64,000 bases of DNA from Pseudomonadota bacterium (lineage in GTDB: Bacteria > Pseudomonadota > Alphaproteobacteria > Rhizobiales > Hyphomicrobiaceae), in contig JAFAFW010000020.1 of assembly GCA_023423275.1 (NCBI GenBank), positions 1-64,000 of the forward strand. The letters are read 5' to 3'. Shown piece after piece: positions 36,648 through 46,522 of the stretch. The first letter of the stretch is position 1; each line of letters starts with the position of its first letter. A program made the translations under genes and the position numbers. A model generated the notes under the pieces. That model worked only from the letters and a program-made list of their open reading frames with translations, was not told the origin of the DNA and did not search any database.

Positions 36648-37847
36648 TTAGCGGATCAAGCGGAAGGCCATGTAGGCCAACGAGTCAAGCCCGCGGCGGA
36701 TGGTGCCGCCCTGGTCGATGTCTTGGGCAGCGTACAGCGGAACCTCATTGGTCGTATGAGCGGCATTCGTAACGCGCAGCTTGGCGACCTCGTCCCCTTT
36801 CTTGATCGGCGGTTTCAGCGGGCTGTTGTAGATGATTTCGGCTTTCAACCGCTCATTGCCGACAGAGAGCGGCAGGAGCACGTGCACGTTTCCATCGCCG
36901 GTCAGCGGCACATAAAACTGACTGCCGCCCCAGACCCGCGCCTGACCGATCACCTCGCCCTGATCGAACAGACGGAATTCCCGAAAGCCGCGAAAACCCC
37001 ATTCAATCAGGCGGCTCGCCTCCTGCTCACGCCGCGCTGCGGTCGGCAAGCCATTGACCACGGCGATCACACGCCTGTCGCCCTGCTTGGCGGACGCCAC
37101 CAGCCCGTATCCTGCTTCCTTGATGTACCCGGTCTTCAGGCCGTCGACACCCAGCTCTGCTCTGAGCAACGGGTTGCGATTGATGAAGCGATGCTTGCGG
37201 TACCTGAATTCCTTCTGCGCGAATGCGGGATAGAATTCCGGATAGGTTTTGAGAATATGCCGGGCCAGGGTCGCCAAGTCCCGTGCGGTCGTCAGATGTT
37301 CCGGATCGTGCAGGCCGGTGGCATTCTTGAAGGTGGACGACGTCATACCAAGCGTCCGCGCATGATCCGTCATCTGCTTGGCAAACGCCACCTCGGAACC
37401 AGCCATATGTTCGGCAATCGCAATCGCAGCATCGTTGCCGGACTGGACGACAATGCCTTGGATCAATTCCTCGACCGTCACCCGCTCGCCGACCGGAACG
37501 AACATCGCGGACGTGCCTGACGGCGCTCCGCCGCTGCGCCAGGCGTTCACACTCATCAGGACTTCGTCGGTCGGTTTGAGCTGACCGGAACGAATCGCCC
37601 TGTACATCTGCACGAGCGTCATCAATTTGCTCATGCTGGCAGGATGCATGAGCTGGTCGGCGTTATGTTGAAACAACACCGCACCGGAATCGGCATCAAC
37701 CAGAATGGCTTGTGCGGCCTGAGTGGTGAAGCCAGCGCTCTGCGCGTGCGCCGGACGCCCGCTGACTGCAGCGGCGGCAACCACCAACATGACGAAAAAC
37801 AGCTTGCAAGCTGCCAACATGGCCCGCCTCCGGGTCATTTTGGGCAT
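36648..37847 (-). CDS. dacF: D-alanyl-D-alanine carboxypeptidase (PBP5/6 family)
   Basis: A 399-aa penicillin-binding carboxypeptidase. A signal peptide (LFFVMLVVAAAAVSGRPAHA) precedes the S11 peptidase domain with SMSK near residue 73 (SxxK), SGN in VQSGNDAAI near 135 and KTG in DGLKTGYIK near 235. A C-terminal beta domain follows. It trims the terminal D-Ala of stem peptides in the periplasm. Start ATG 37847 has GGGAG upstream. First gene of the tmk-holB run. Confidence 0.93.
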   Translation of the reverse strand: MPKMTRRRAMLAACKLFFVMLVVAAAAVSGRPAHAQSAGFTTQAAQAILVDADSGAVLFQHNADQLMHPASMSKLMTLVQMYRAIRSGQLKPTDEVLMSVNAWRSGGAPSGTSAMFVPVGERVTVEELIQGIVVQSGNDAAIAIAEHMAGSEVAFAKQMTDHARTLGMTSSTFKNATGLHDPEHLTTARDLATLARHILKTYPEFYPAFAQKEFRYRKHRFINRNPLLRAELGVDGLKTGYIKEAGYGLVASAKQGDRRVIAVVNGLPTAARREQEASRLIEWGFRGFREFRLFDQGEVIGQARVWGGSQFYVPLTGDGNVHVLLPLSVGNERLKAEIIYNSPLKPPIKKGDEVAKLRVTNAAHTTNEVPLYAAQDIDQGGTIRRGLDSLAYMAFRLIR

Positions 37848-37992
37848 TATGACACTCCCGTCGCGCTCGTGCGAGTCACGACGGGACTATCACGTTTGCA
37901 TGTCGCGCGCGTCAATGCCGGGCGACCAGAAATACTGTAAGGATTGTTGACGGGATGCCTTCAATCGAACGAACGCCCGCCTGCCACTTATT

Positions 37993-38018
37993 GAGGACGG
38001 CGCGCGAACACCGTCCTC
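37993..38018 (-). terminator. Candidate terminator after the island's first block
   Basis: GAGGACGG (37993-38000) and CCGTCCTC (38011-38018) form an eight-base stem with a ten-base loop, about 30 bp after the aldehyde dehydrogenase stop on the minus strand. A T-run is lacking. It marks the boundary between the catabolic run and dacF. Confidence 0.4.
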
Positions 38019-38047
38019 CTTGTGGTCACGTACACACGTCTCAGGAA

Positions 38048-39481
38048 CTAGGCGGCGGGCGGATAGTAGCCCATGACCGCCTTGACCTCCAAAAACTCAG
38101 CAAGGCCCCATTCACCCCATTCGCGCCCGTTGCCCGACCGCTTATAGCCGCCGAACGGCGCGCCACGGTCCATCGGCGGATAGTTGATGTGGACGTTGCC
38201 GGCGCGAATCTGCCGGGCGACGGCCTGTGCCCGCGCGCGGTCACCGCCCTGGACGTAGGCTGACAGGCCATAGGGCGTGTCGTTGGCGATCCGGACCGCT
38301 TCGGCTTCGTCGCGATACGGCATGATGACGAGCACCGGTCCGAAGATTTCCTCCTGCGCGATCACCATGCCGGTGGTGACGTCGGCGAACACGGTCGGCT
38401 TGACGTAGAAGCCCCGGTTCAATCCTTCGGGCCGGCCAGGACCACCGCAAACAAGCCGGGCGCCCTCGTCGATTCCGGTTTGGATCAGCCGCTGCACTTT
38501 GTCGAACTGCGCCTGACTGACAAGCGGCCCGAGCACCGTATCGGCATCGGCCGGAGCGCCAACCCTATAGGTCGCCGCGGCCTTGGCTGCGAGATCGGCA
38601 ACCTCGTTCTGGCGTTCGGCGGGAACCAGCATGCGCGTCGCCGCGCTGCAGGACTGTCCGGTATTGCCAAAGCAGCGCGCCACGCCGAGATCGACGGAGC
38701 GGGGAAAATCGCAATCCGGCAGGAGAATATTCGGTGACTTGCCGCCGAGTTCCTGGGCGACACGCTTGACGCCATCCGCTGCAGCCTTCGCGACAAGAAT
38801 GCCGGCCCGCGTCGATCCAGTGAACGACACCATGTCGATGCCGGGATGTGCCGCAATCGCCTGTCCGACACCAGGGCCATCGCCGTTGACGAGATTGAAC
38901 ACGCCGGCCGGAACGCCCGCATCATGCAGGATCTCAGCGAAGATAATCCCGCTCAGCGGGGCGATCTCGCTCGGCTTCAAAACCATCGTACAACCGGCAG
39001 CAAGAGCCGGAGCGACCTTGCACACGATCTGATTGATCGGCCAGTTCCACGGCGTGATCAGCCCGCAGACGCCGATCGGTTCGCGGGTGATCAGTGTCGT
39101 GCCGCGCTGCTCCTCGAAGGCGAACGTCTCGAGCACGCGGATCATTTCGTTGATATGGTTCGGACCGCTTGCGGCCTGCGCATTCCGTGCGAATTTCATC
39201 GGCGCGCCCATCTCGCGCGAAATCGCCGATGCGAGTTCCTCGCGCCGCGCTTCGAAGCCCTTCACGATGCGTTGCAAAAGAGCGATCCGCTCGGCAACGG
39301 GGGTTGCGGCATACGCGGGAAATGCCCGGCGTGCAGCGCTCACCGCGCGATCGACGTCGGCGGCTGAGCCGACGGCGATCTGCGCGAATGCCTCCTCGGT
39401 CGCCGGATCGATGACATCAATGACTTTCGGCTGCGCCGGATCAACCCAGGCGCCGTCGATGTAGAACTGCTTCGTGTGCAT
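38048..39481 (-). CDS. Aldehyde dehydrogenase family protein
   Basis: A 477-aa NAD(P)-dependent aldehyde dehydrogenase. Cofactor motifs TPWNWPIN near 143 and GSTRAG near 222, general base E244 in QELGGKSP and nucleophile C278 in GNTGQSCSA. Start ATG 39481 is set by GAGAGG upstream and gives MHTKQFYIDGAWVDP, a typical N-terminus. Last gene of the run that contains the ABC importer and two dipeptidase-like genes, 14 bp after dipeptidase 1. Substrate is presumably an aldehyde derived from the imported amine; not provable from sequence. Confidence 0.9.
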   Translation of the reverse strand: MHTKQFYIDGAWVDPAQPKVIDVIDPATEEAFAQIAVGSAADVDRAVSAARRAFPAYAATPVAERIALLQRIVKGFEARREELASAISREMGAPMKFARNAQAASGPNHINEMIRVLETFAFEEQRGTTLITREPIGVCGLITPWNWPINQIVCKVAPALAAGCTMVLKPSEIAPLSGIIFAEILHDAGVPAGVFNLVNGDGPGVGQAIAAHPGIDMVSFTGSTRAGILVAKAAADGVKRVAQELGGKSPNILLPDCDFPRSVDLGVARCFGNTGQSCSAATRMLVPAERQNEVADLAAKAAATYRVGAPADADTVLGPLVSQAQFDKVQRLIQTGIDEGARLVCGGPGRPEGLNRGFYVKPTVFADVTTGMVIAQEEIFGPVLVIMPYRDEAEAVRIANDTPYGLSAYVQGGDRARAQAVARQIRAGNVHINYPPMDRGAPFGGYKRSGNGREWGEWGLAEFLEVKAVMGYYPPAA

Positions 39482-39495
39482 CGGACCTCTCAGTT

Positions 39496-40467
39496 TCACG
39501 CGCCGGCAAATACGTCGCCGTACAGACGCAGCCAATTGCCGGATGTGATCTTCTCGACCTCGGCCGGAGAAAATCCCGCCTTGCGCAATCCTTCCGGAAT
39601 ACGCGCGAGATGCCGGACTTCCGTGAACCATTCGGGCGGCGGCGCCTTGCCCGGATTGGCTGCCGAACCGGCACCGTAATCCACGCTGCGGGTCCAGCGG
39701 CCCATCCGCATCCAATCGTAATCGGCTTTAACATGGTTATGGCTGCGATCGGTCCCAACCGCGACATGATCGATGCCGATCAGATCCACCGTGCGCGCGA
39801 CCATCTCGCCCCACGCTTCGACCGTAGCACAGGCGGCGGGCGGCGTAATGTTGCGGTAGGCAGCACAGCCAAGCACACCACCTTTTTCCGCAAGGGCCTT
39901 CAAAACCGCATCGCCCTTGTTGCGCTTATGATCGAACAACCGTTTCGGATTGGCGTGCGTAATTGCGACAGGCTTCTCCGAGCATTCGATGGCGTCGAGC
40001 GACGTGCGGTCGCCGACATGCGAAAGATCCACCAATATCCCGCATCGGTTCATTTCGCGAATGACTTCGCGGCCGAAGCGGGCGAGCCCGGAATCCTCCG
40101 CTTCATAGCAGCTCCCACCCAGCTCGTTCTGGTTGTTGTAGGTGAGCTGAATGACTCGCACGCCAAGCTCGGCGAACAACTCGACAAAGCGGATGCGCCC
40201 CTCGAGCAGGTTGGAGTTCTGATATCCGAGGATCAGAGCCGTGCGGCCGCTCGCACGAATATCGCGGATCTCCTGGGCAGTGCGAGCGATCGCGACGAGG
40301 CCGGCATTCTCCGCAACGAGATCACGCCATCGCGCCAGCTTGTCGAGCGACTCGACGGTCCCTTCCCAGAAGCCGCACGTCACGGTGACGCCGCCGACGT
40401 CCGCTTCCCGCAACTCCTCGAAAACCTCGTGCGTAAAGTGCCCGCATTGCAGACCATCGATCAACAT
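39496..40467 (-). CDS. M19 (renal) dipeptidase-like protein, copy 1
   Basis: A 323-aa TIM-barrel protein of the M19 membrane dipeptidase family. The bridging Glu (YEAED near 125), the His of DLSHVGD and the His of THAN are present. The first metal motif, normally HxD in DGHND, reads DGLQCGHF here, so the usual His and Asp are missing. No signal peptide, so it is cytoplasmic. It shares a 55-residue fully identical core with copy 2 at 41555. M19 members hydrolyse dipeptides, N-acyl or lactam-type amides; substrate unknown. Flanks the LacI regulator. Confidence 0.82.
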   Translation of the reverse strand: MLIDGLQCGHFTHEVFEELREADVGGVTVTCGFWEGTVESLDKLARWRDLVAENAGLVAIARTAQEIRDIRASGRTALILGYQNSNLLEGRIRFVELFAELGVRVIQLTYNNQNELGGSCYEAEDSGLARFGREVIREMNRCGILVDLSHVGDRTSLDAIECSEKPVAITHANPKRLFDHKRNKGDAVLKALAEKGGVLGCAAYRNITPPAACATVEAWGEMVARTVDLIGIDHVAVGTDRSHNHVKADYDWMRMGRWTRSVDYGAGSAANPGKAPPPEWFTEVRHLARIPEGLRKAGFSPAEVEKITSGNWLRLYGDVFAGA

Positions 40468-40502
40468 CAGGTGTCGCTCTCCACTACTTTCCCCAGGCTC
40501 GG

Positions 40503-41510
40503 CTAAGATGAACTGCGCACGATCAGCTTCGACGGAATGAGGCTGAGCAGCGGCACTTCGCGCTCCTCGACGAGCGCCTTGAACGCCTCGCCGACGGCCA
40601 CAGCCAGGGCGTCGACATCCAGGCTGACCGTGGTCAGCGCCGGACGCGTAAAGGCGCCCCAGGCCAAGCCGCCGAAGCCGACGAAGGCGACATCGTCCGG
40701 TGTGCGCATTCCGTGATCATGGACCGCCGCCATGGCACCCAGCGCGACCTCGTCGCTGGCCGCGAGGACAGCGCTGACGTCGAGCCGCTTCTTCAGAGCG
40801 CTCGCCATCATGGAATATCCGGCCTCCGAGCGGTCTCCGCGCGAGATGTCCCAGACGAGGTCGTCGCGAATGGGACGTTTCGCAGCGGCCAGCGTCGAAC
40901 AATAGCCATCGAAGCGCAGTCGTCCGACCGCGGATGTTTCAATGCGGCCGAGGTAAGCAATAGGCTCCCGTTCGCGCTTCAGGAGGTGCTTCACGGCCTC
41001 GACGGCGCCGCCCCGGTCATCCGGCACGATGGACGCTATGCCGTGCTGATCGAGCCGCTGGCTGACGGAGATGATCGGCGGGCCGGCCTCGGCGGATATC
41101 CGCATCAGCGTCAGCAGATCCTCCGCCCTGATGAGACGCGGAGCGGCAAGCAGGATACCCCGGAGCCCCAATGATGATGACCGCTCGATGAGATGCGTCA
41201 GCCGCTCCTCGCTGTGCGCCATGTCGAACAGCATCAATTCAAGGTCGAGTTCCGCCAGAACTCTCTGAACAGCCTTGGCAAGTGCCGCATAGACACCCTG
41301 CGCGATGTCGCCGGTGACAAGAGCAACCGTGCGCCCGCGGCCCCGCCGCAGGCTCTGGGCGATGGCATTCGGTCTGTAGCCCAGTTCCTCGACCGACAGC
41401 ATCACACGGGCACGGGTATCCAAGGCGACCGCCGCGCCGCCGCTCAAGACACGCGATACCGTGGCGGCGGAGACCCCCGCGTGTCGCGCAACATCCAGTA
41501 CACTCACCAC
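40503..41510 (-). CDS. LacI family transcriptional regulator
   Basis: A 335-aa repressor. The N-terminal helix-turn-helix and hinge are SVLDVARHAGVSAATVSRVL and YRPNAIAQSLRRGRGRT, and the periplasmic-binding-protein-like effector domain spans about residues 60-330. Start GTG 41510; a second GTG follows immediately. It lies between the two dipeptidase genes in the same run. A likely operator of LacI type is present in the divergent promoter at 47816. Effector unknown, probably the catabolised compound. Confidence 0.92.
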   Translation of the reverse strand: MVSVLDVARHAGVSAATVSRVLSGGAAVALDTRARVMLSVEELGYRPNAIAQSLRRGRGRTVALVTGDIAQGVYAALAKAVQRVLAELDLELMLFDMAHSEERLTHLIERSSSLGLRGILLAAPRLIRAEDLLTLMRISAEAGPPIISVSQRLDQHGIASIVPDDRGGAVEAVKHLLKREREPIAYLGRIETSAVGRLRFDGYCSTLAAAKRPIRDDLVWDISRGDRSEAGYSMMASALKKRLDVSAVLAASDEVALGAMAAVHDHGMRTPDDVAFVGFGGLAWGAFTRPALTTVSLDVDALAVAVGEAFKALVEEREVPLLSLIPSKLIVRSSS

Positions 41511-41554
41511 AAGCGCTGCTCCCGGCTGTGGCGGCCTTTGTTCTGGCCGCTCAT

Positions 41555-42520
41555 TTATCCGAACACGTCACGGTAGAGGCGCTCCCAATTCCCGCCGAGC
41601 AATTTCTCGCATTCCTCCGCGGAGAAACCGGCGCGGGCAAACCCGTCGCCGACCGCTGCCAGTGCGCTCGTGCGCGGCAGCCAGTCCGGCTTTGGCACCT
41701 TGCCCGGCTTTGCGGCAGAGCCCGCGCCATAGTCCACTCCGCGGGTCCAGAAGCCCGCCCTCATCCAATTCAGATCGGCTACAGAATTGTTGTGACCTTC
41801 GTCTGTGCCAATTCCCACATGGTCTATGCCCACAAGGTCGACAGTGCGCGCCACCATCTCGCACCAGCCATCGACGCTTGCGCACGCGTCCGGCGGTGTG
41901 ATGTTGCGGTAGGTCGCGCAGCCGATCACGCCGCCCCTGGCAGCCAGAGCTTTCAGGACCGTGTCGCTCTTGTTGCGCTTGTGCGGGAACAGCGACGCCG
42001 CGTTGGCATGACTGATGGCGACCGGCTTTTCCGAGCATTCGATAGCGTGCAGCGACGTCCGGTCGCCGACGTGGGACAGGTCGACAACGACGCCGCAGCG
42101 GTTCATTTCGCGGATCACTTCGCGGCCGAAACGAGCAAGCCCGGAATCCTCCGCCTCATAGCAACTGCCGCCCAGTTCATTCTGATTGTTGTAGGTGAGC
42201 TGGATGACGCGGACTCCGAGCTCCGCGAACAGCTCGACGAAGCGGATGCGCCCCTCCAGCAGCATGCTGTTCTGGAACCCGAGGAGAATGCCGACACGGC
42301 CGGTCTCCTGCGCCTTGCGGATATCGTCCGCGGTACGCACGATCAGCATGACATCCGCGCACGCGCGCTCAAGGTCGCGCCAGCGCGCGATAGCATCGAG
42401 CGACGCCACCGTACCTTCCCAGAATCCCAGCGTGACGGTGACACAGGTGAAGCCGCCGCGCTTCAGCTCCTGGATAACGGTGCGGTCGAAGTGCCCGCAT
42501 TGCAGTCCATCGATCAGCAT
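41555..42520 (-). CDS. M19 (renal) dipeptidase-like protein, copy 2
   Basis: A 321-aa paralogue of the gene at 39496 with the same DGLQCGHF replacement of the HxD motif and the same retained Glu and His ligands. The segment from EGRIRFVELF to REMNRCG is identical to copy 1 in protein, yet the DNA differs at about 20 of 165 positions, all silent, so both copies are under constraint. The C-terminal half diverges. Placed directly after the ABC ATPase gene. Cytoplasmic by lack of a signal peptide. Confidence 0.82.
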   Translation of the reverse strand: MLIDGLQCGHFDRTVIQELKRGGFTCVTVTLGFWEGTVASLDAIARWRDLERACADVMLIVRTADDIRKAQETGRVGILLGFQNSMLLEGRIRFVELFAELGVRVIQLTYNNQNELGGSCYEAEDSGLARFGREVIREMNRCGVVVDLSHVGDRTSLHAIECSEKPVAISHANAASLFPHKRNKSDTVLKALAARGGVIGCATYRNITPPDACASVDGWCEMVARTVDLVGIDHVGIGTDEGHNNSVADLNWMRAGFWTRGVDYGAGSAAKPGKVPKPDWLPRTSALAAVGDGFARAGFSAEECEKLLGGNWERLYRDVFG

Positions 42521-42572
42521 GCGTTCGACACTCGCTCGGATCGCGACATGTGCATTACGAGGTTCCTTTCGC

Positions 42573-43655
42573 TCAGCCTTGCGGGAAGAGGAGCGTATCC
42601 TCGATATTCCACGCCAGATCGATATTCGATCCCGGGCCGACGGCGGGATCGAGATCCAGGCGGGAGCTTCTCACCAGCAGCTCGCCGGCCGCACAAGACA
42701 CCGACAGACGGATGCTTGCGCCGAGAAACTCGCGCAGACGCACCTGACCACTGATGGTATTGGCCGCGCCGGGACGGGCCACGCCAAGCGCCTCGGGCCG
42801 CACCATGGCCACGAGTTCGGGCGCGTTGTGCGCATCTTCCGAGAGGACACCCGTGAAGCGCAACGACTCGTCGCCTTTGCAGACGACCTCCGCGAGCCGT
42901 CCATTCATGGAAACCGGCTTTACCGGAATGAAATTCGATTCCCCAAGGAAACTCGCGACAAATGGCGATGCCGGCCGCTCGTAGACTTCGTCGGGAGTGC
43001 CGAGCTGGGCGATATGCCCCTGCCGCATGATGGCGATGCGGTCCGACATGGACAGGGCTTCCTCCTGGTCGTGCGTCACGTAGACCACGGTCACGCCCAG
43101 CTCGCGCTGAATGCGCTTGATCTCGACCTGAAGCTGATCACGCAGCTTGCGGTCGAGAGCTCCCAGCGGTTCGTCCATCAACAGCACCGGCGGCGAAAAA
43201 ACGATCGCGCGGGCCAACGCGACGCGCTGCTGCTGGCCTCCGGACAGTTGACCGATGCGCCGATCGCCGTAGTCGGAGAGATCGACCAGGGCCAGAACCT
43301 GCTTCACGTGCCGTTCGACGTCTGCTCCCGCCATGCCGCGCAGGCGCAGGGGAAACGCGATGTTCTCGAAAACATCATAGTTCGGAAACAGGGCATAGCT
43401 CTGGAAGACGACGCCGAGCCCGCGCTTCTCCGGCGGCAGCCGCGAGATGTCCTTGCCGTCGATGCGGATCTCCCCGGAATCGGGCGTGACGAAGCCGGCA
43501 ATCATCATCAGCGTCGTCGTTTTTCCAGACCCGCTGGCGCCGAGCAGCGTGACGAACTCGCCCGCGCGAACGTTCAGAGAAACGCGATCGACCGCGACCT
43601 GCGATCCGTACGTCTTCAACACATCAGCAATATCGATTGCTGCACCGAAGGCCAT
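42573..43655 (-). CDS. ABC transporter ATP-binding protein (PotA-like)
   Basis: A 360-aa import ATPase. Walker [11 protein letters not shown]-loop [14 protein letters not shown], signature [14 protein letters not shown], Walker [12 protein letters not shown] and the H-loop [10 protein letters not shown] are all present, followed by a TOBE domain from about residue 270. This is the spermidine/putrescine/opine (PotA) branch. Start ATG 43655; the frame is open upstream but overlaps the permease gene's end. Powers the importer encoded by the next three genes. Confidence 0.93.
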   Translation of the reverse strand: MAFGAAIDIADVLKTYGSQVAVDRVSLNVRAGEFVTLLGASGSGKTTTLMMIAGFVTPDSGEIRIDGKDISRLPPEKRGLGVVFQSYALFPNYDVFENIAFPLRLRGMAGADVERHVKQVLALVDLSDYGDRRIGQLSGGQQQRVALARAIVFSPPVLLMDEPLGALDRKLRDQLQVEIKRIQRELGVTVVYVTHDQEEALSMSDRIAIMRQGHIAQLGTPDEVYERPASPFVASFLGESNFIPVKPVSMNGRLAEVVCKGDESLRFTGVLSEDAHNAPELVAMVRPEALGVARPGAANTISGQVRLREFLGASIRLSVSCAAGELLVRSSRLDLDPAVGPGSNIDLAWNIEDTLLFPQG

Positions 43656-43686
43656 CGTTCTGCACTGCCCTTTCTGGCGTCGCGCC

Positions 43687-44487
43687 TTAGCCGCCGGCCT
43701 GCGCACCGTTACGCCGCACGAGCGTGAACAGGCACAGGATCAGAACGGAAAGCGAGAGGAGGATACAAGAGGCAGCCGCCACCGCGGGGCTCACCTCGAA
43801 GCGGATGCCATTCCACATCTGGACCGGCAAGGTGACGGAATCGATACCGCTGACGAACAGCGCGACGACAACCTCATCGAAGCTGGTCAGGAATGCGAAA
43901 ATGGCGCCGGCGACCACTCCCGGCAGGATCGCGGGCAGCGTGACCTTACGGAACGCCGTCGCGGGATCCGCACCCAGGCTGCGCGCCGCATCGACGATCC
44001 GCCAGTCGATTTTCTGCATCACCGCCGACACGTTGATGATCACGAACGGCAGTGTGAGGATCGTGTGCCCGACGACGAGACCGAGTTTCGTTCCCACGAT
44101 GCCGAGCTTGGCGAAGGCACTATAGAGCGCCACCGCGATAATGATGCTGGGCACGATCATCGGCAGCAGGAAAAACCAGATCACCACGCGGCCAACGGTC
44201 CCGGAGAGCCGGCTCAGGCCCAGCGCCGCCAGTGTACCGATGGCGGTTGCCGCGATGGTACTCGCCAACGCGATGATGAAGCTCGTGATTGTCGCCGTAC
44301 GCCAGGGGCCCTCACCCAGGAAGACGCCATACCACTGCAGAGAGAAGCCTTCGGGCGGGAACGTGATGTAGTCGGTCGACGTGAACGACACCGGGATGAC
44401 CGCCAGCGTCGGCACCACGAGATAGGCACAGACCGCGATCACGACCGCCGCGAGCAGCCGGCTTGTCATGGCGCTGCCGATGCTCAT
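43687..44487 (-). CDS. ABC transporter permease (PotC-like)
   Basis: A 266-aa inner membrane permease with six predicted helices. The EAA loop is visible as DAARSLGADPATAFRKVTLP near residue 155. It pairs with the permease encoded just upstream, overlapping it by four bases (ATGA). Confidence 0.92.
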   Translation of the reverse strand: MSIGSAMTSRLLAAVVIAVCAYLVVPTLAVIPVSFTSTDYITFPPEGFSLQWYGVFLGEGPWRTATITSFIIALASTIAATAIGTLAALGLSRLSGTVGRVVIWFFLLPMIVPSIIIAVALYSAFAKLGIVGTKLGLVVGHTILTLPFVIINVSAVMQKIDWRIVDAARSLGADPATAFRKVTLPAILPGVVAGAIFAFLTSFDEVVVALFVSGIDSVTLPVQMWNGIRFEVSPAVAAASCILLSLSVLILCLFTLVRRNGAQAGG

Positions 44488-45338
44488 CGCTGCATCCCCC
44501 AGATGGCGCCGAGATTGAAGAACCGGTCACCGATCCAATAGAGGATCAGCGTCGTCACCAGCAGGGCGGCCGAGAGCGCCGAAGCCATGCCCCAGTTCAG
44601 CGCACCGTTGATGTTGAACTCGATGAGCTGCGCCCAGACCAGGCCGCGCGCTCCGCCGAGCAGAGCCGGAACGACAAAGAAACCGAGGCTGATCGTGAAG
44701 ACCAGAAGGATACCCGCCATCACACCGGGCAACGTGAGAGGAAAGTAGACCTTGATGAACGTCGTCAGCGGGGACGCGCCAAGGCTGCGGGCAGCCTGCG
44801 CCATGCGCGGATCGAGCCGCGTCATCACGGCGTAGAGCGGCAGGATCATATAGGGCAGCATGATCTGCGACATGCCGATCAGCACGCCCATCGTATTGTA
44901 GACAAGCTCAAGCGGCGTATCGATCAGACCGATGCTCATCAGCACCTGGTTGATCATGCCTCTCGGATTGAGGATCAAAATCCAGCCGTAGGACCGCACC
45001 AGAAGATTGGTCCAGAACGGCACCAGCACGCAGACGAGAATGATGCCGCGCACGACAGGCCCGGACCTCGCCATCATGTAGGCGACGGGATAGCCAGCCA
45101 GCAGACAGATCGCCGCCGTCGCAGCGCTGAACATCAAGGTGCGCAGCAGAATCTGGACGTAGCTCGGCACCTCGATGAGCCGGATATAGTGCACCCACGG
45201 ACCCTGCGGATCGGAGAAACTGCGGGAAATCAGATCCACCAACGGCCAGACGAGTATTCCGCCCAGCAGCAGAAGCGCCGGTGCCAGAAGCACCAGCGTC
45301 GCCAAACTGCTACTACGCTGCGGAGAATGACCCATCAT
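44484..45338 (-). CDS. ABC transporter permease (PotB-like)
   Basis: A 284-aa inner membrane permease, six helices, with EAA loop QAARSLGASPLTTFIKVYFP near residue 190. Start ATG 45338, followed at once by a second ATG. Sixty bases after the binding-protein gene. Together with the PotC-like partner forms the channel. Confidence 0.92.
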   Translation of the reverse strand: MMGHSPQRSSSLATLVLLAPALLLLGGILVWPLVDLISRSFSDPQGPWVHYIRLIEVPSYVQILLRTLMFSAATAAICLLAGYPVAYMMARSGPVVRGIILVCVLVPFWTNLLVRSYGWILILNPRGMINQVLMSIGLIDTPLELVYNTMGVLIGMSQIMLPYMILPLYAVMTRLDPRMAQAARSLGASPLTTFIKVYFPLTLPGVMAGILLVFTISLGFFVVPALLGGARGLVWAQLIEFNINGALNWGMASALSAALLVTTLILYWIGDRFFNLGAIWGMQR

Positions 45339-45398
45339 TCGTTTGAAGGAGCGAGGCCGGCTTTGCAGCAGACCTCCTCCACCATCTCCAGTTCGCGA

Positions 45399-46466
45399 TT
45401 ATCCAAGCAGCCATTGACGGAACTGTTCCGTCGTCTTCTCCAAATTCTCGGCCCACCACTGTCCATTCTGGAACACGGCCTTACCTTTGGTCGCGGGGCC
45501 TCCCGAAATGATGTTGAGGCGTTCCTTGGGAATCTCCTCCCACGCCGCCGGCACGATCGGTCCGTAGTTGTAGGCCATCGCAACGGCGACCTGCTGACGG
45601 ATCTGAAGTACGAAGTTGATGAATTTCATGGCCGCATCTTTGTTCGGCGCACCTTTGGGCACGACGAACACCGACCACGTCAGGATGCTGGCTTCCGGAG
45701 CCATATCGACCGGCGCACCGGAATTCTTCACGTTGAGCGCCCGGCCGTCAGCCAGCAGACCCATCGAAGCCTGTCCGTCGCGCATGAGCTGTTCGCTCTG
45801 CGTCACGGTCTCATACCAGATGATGTCGTTGCGGATCTCGCCGAGCTTCTTCAGCGCGCGCGGCACATCGATCGGATAGAGCTTATCGGCGGGAACGCCA
45901 TCTGCGAGCAGCGACATCTCCAGAAGGCCGCTCTCGACGCGATTGTAGAGTGCGCGCTTGCCCGGGAACTTCTTGGTGTCCCACATGGCCGACCAATCCG
46001 TCGGCTTTTCGGGCAGCTTGGTGCTGTACGTCAGGATGCGGCCGAAGATCACCTCGGGGACCGAGTAGTCATTGAAGAATTCCGGCCGCTTCATGATCTG
46101 GCTGCGGTCGATGATGTTGAAATCGAGCTTCTCCAGCAGACCTTTTTCCCCGCCGACGCGTGCCAGCTCCGGCAGTCCTTCAATCAGGTCCCATTCGACT
46201 TTCTTGGCATCGACCATGGCCTGCAGCCGGCCGAGTGTGTTGCCGGAAGCGCCGACAACCTGGATGCCGGTGTCCTTGGTGAAAGGCTCCCACCAGGCTT
46301 TCTTCATTGCGGTTTCCCAGGAGCCGCCCCAGTTCGCATACACGATGCGCTTGTTGTCCTGGGCGCGCAGCAACGACGGCGACGCGACCAACGCGCTGCC
46401 GGCTGCGGCTGTCGAAAGGAAACCGCGGCGGCTCATTCCAGGCCGTTTTGAATCCGAATTGTCCAT
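45399..46466 (-). CDS. Extracellular solute-binding protein (PotD-like), Tat-exported
   Basis: A 355-aa periplasmic binding protein for the ABC importer. A Tat signal (SRRGFLSTAAAG, twin Arg at 13-14) is followed by NKRIVYANWGGSWE, the start of the polyamine/opine binding-protein fold. The binding residues cannot be assigned to a ligand by eye. Start ATG 46466 has GGAGG five bases upstream. Export folded through Tat is common for this branch. Confidence 0.9.
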   Translation of the reverse strand: MDNSDSKRPGMSRRGFLSTAAAGSALVASPSLLRAQDNKRIVYANWGGSWETAMKKAWWEPFTKDTGIQVVGASGNTLGRLQAMVDAKKVEWDLIEGLPELARVGGEKGLLEKLDFNIIDRSQIMKRPEFFNDYSVPEVIFGRILTYSTKLPEKPTDWSAMWDTKKFPGKRALYNRVESGLLEMSLLADGVPADKLYPIDVPRALKKLGEIRNDIIWYETVTQSEQLMRDGQASMGLLADGRALNVKNSGAPVDMAPEASILTWSVFVVPKGAPNKDAAMKFINFVLQIRQQVAVAMAYNYGPIVPAAWEEIPKERLNIISGGPATKGKAVFQNGQWWAENLEKTTEQFRQWLLG

Positions 46467-46522
46467 ACTGACCTCCAATCTGACGGATATGTTCTGCTCT
46501 GCTTCTCTCGTCTCAATCGATC

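Noticed and set aside
44463..46451. Long plus-strand open frame opposite the permease and binding-protein genes
   Set aside because: Antisense of strongly supported transporter genes and no recognisable domain.
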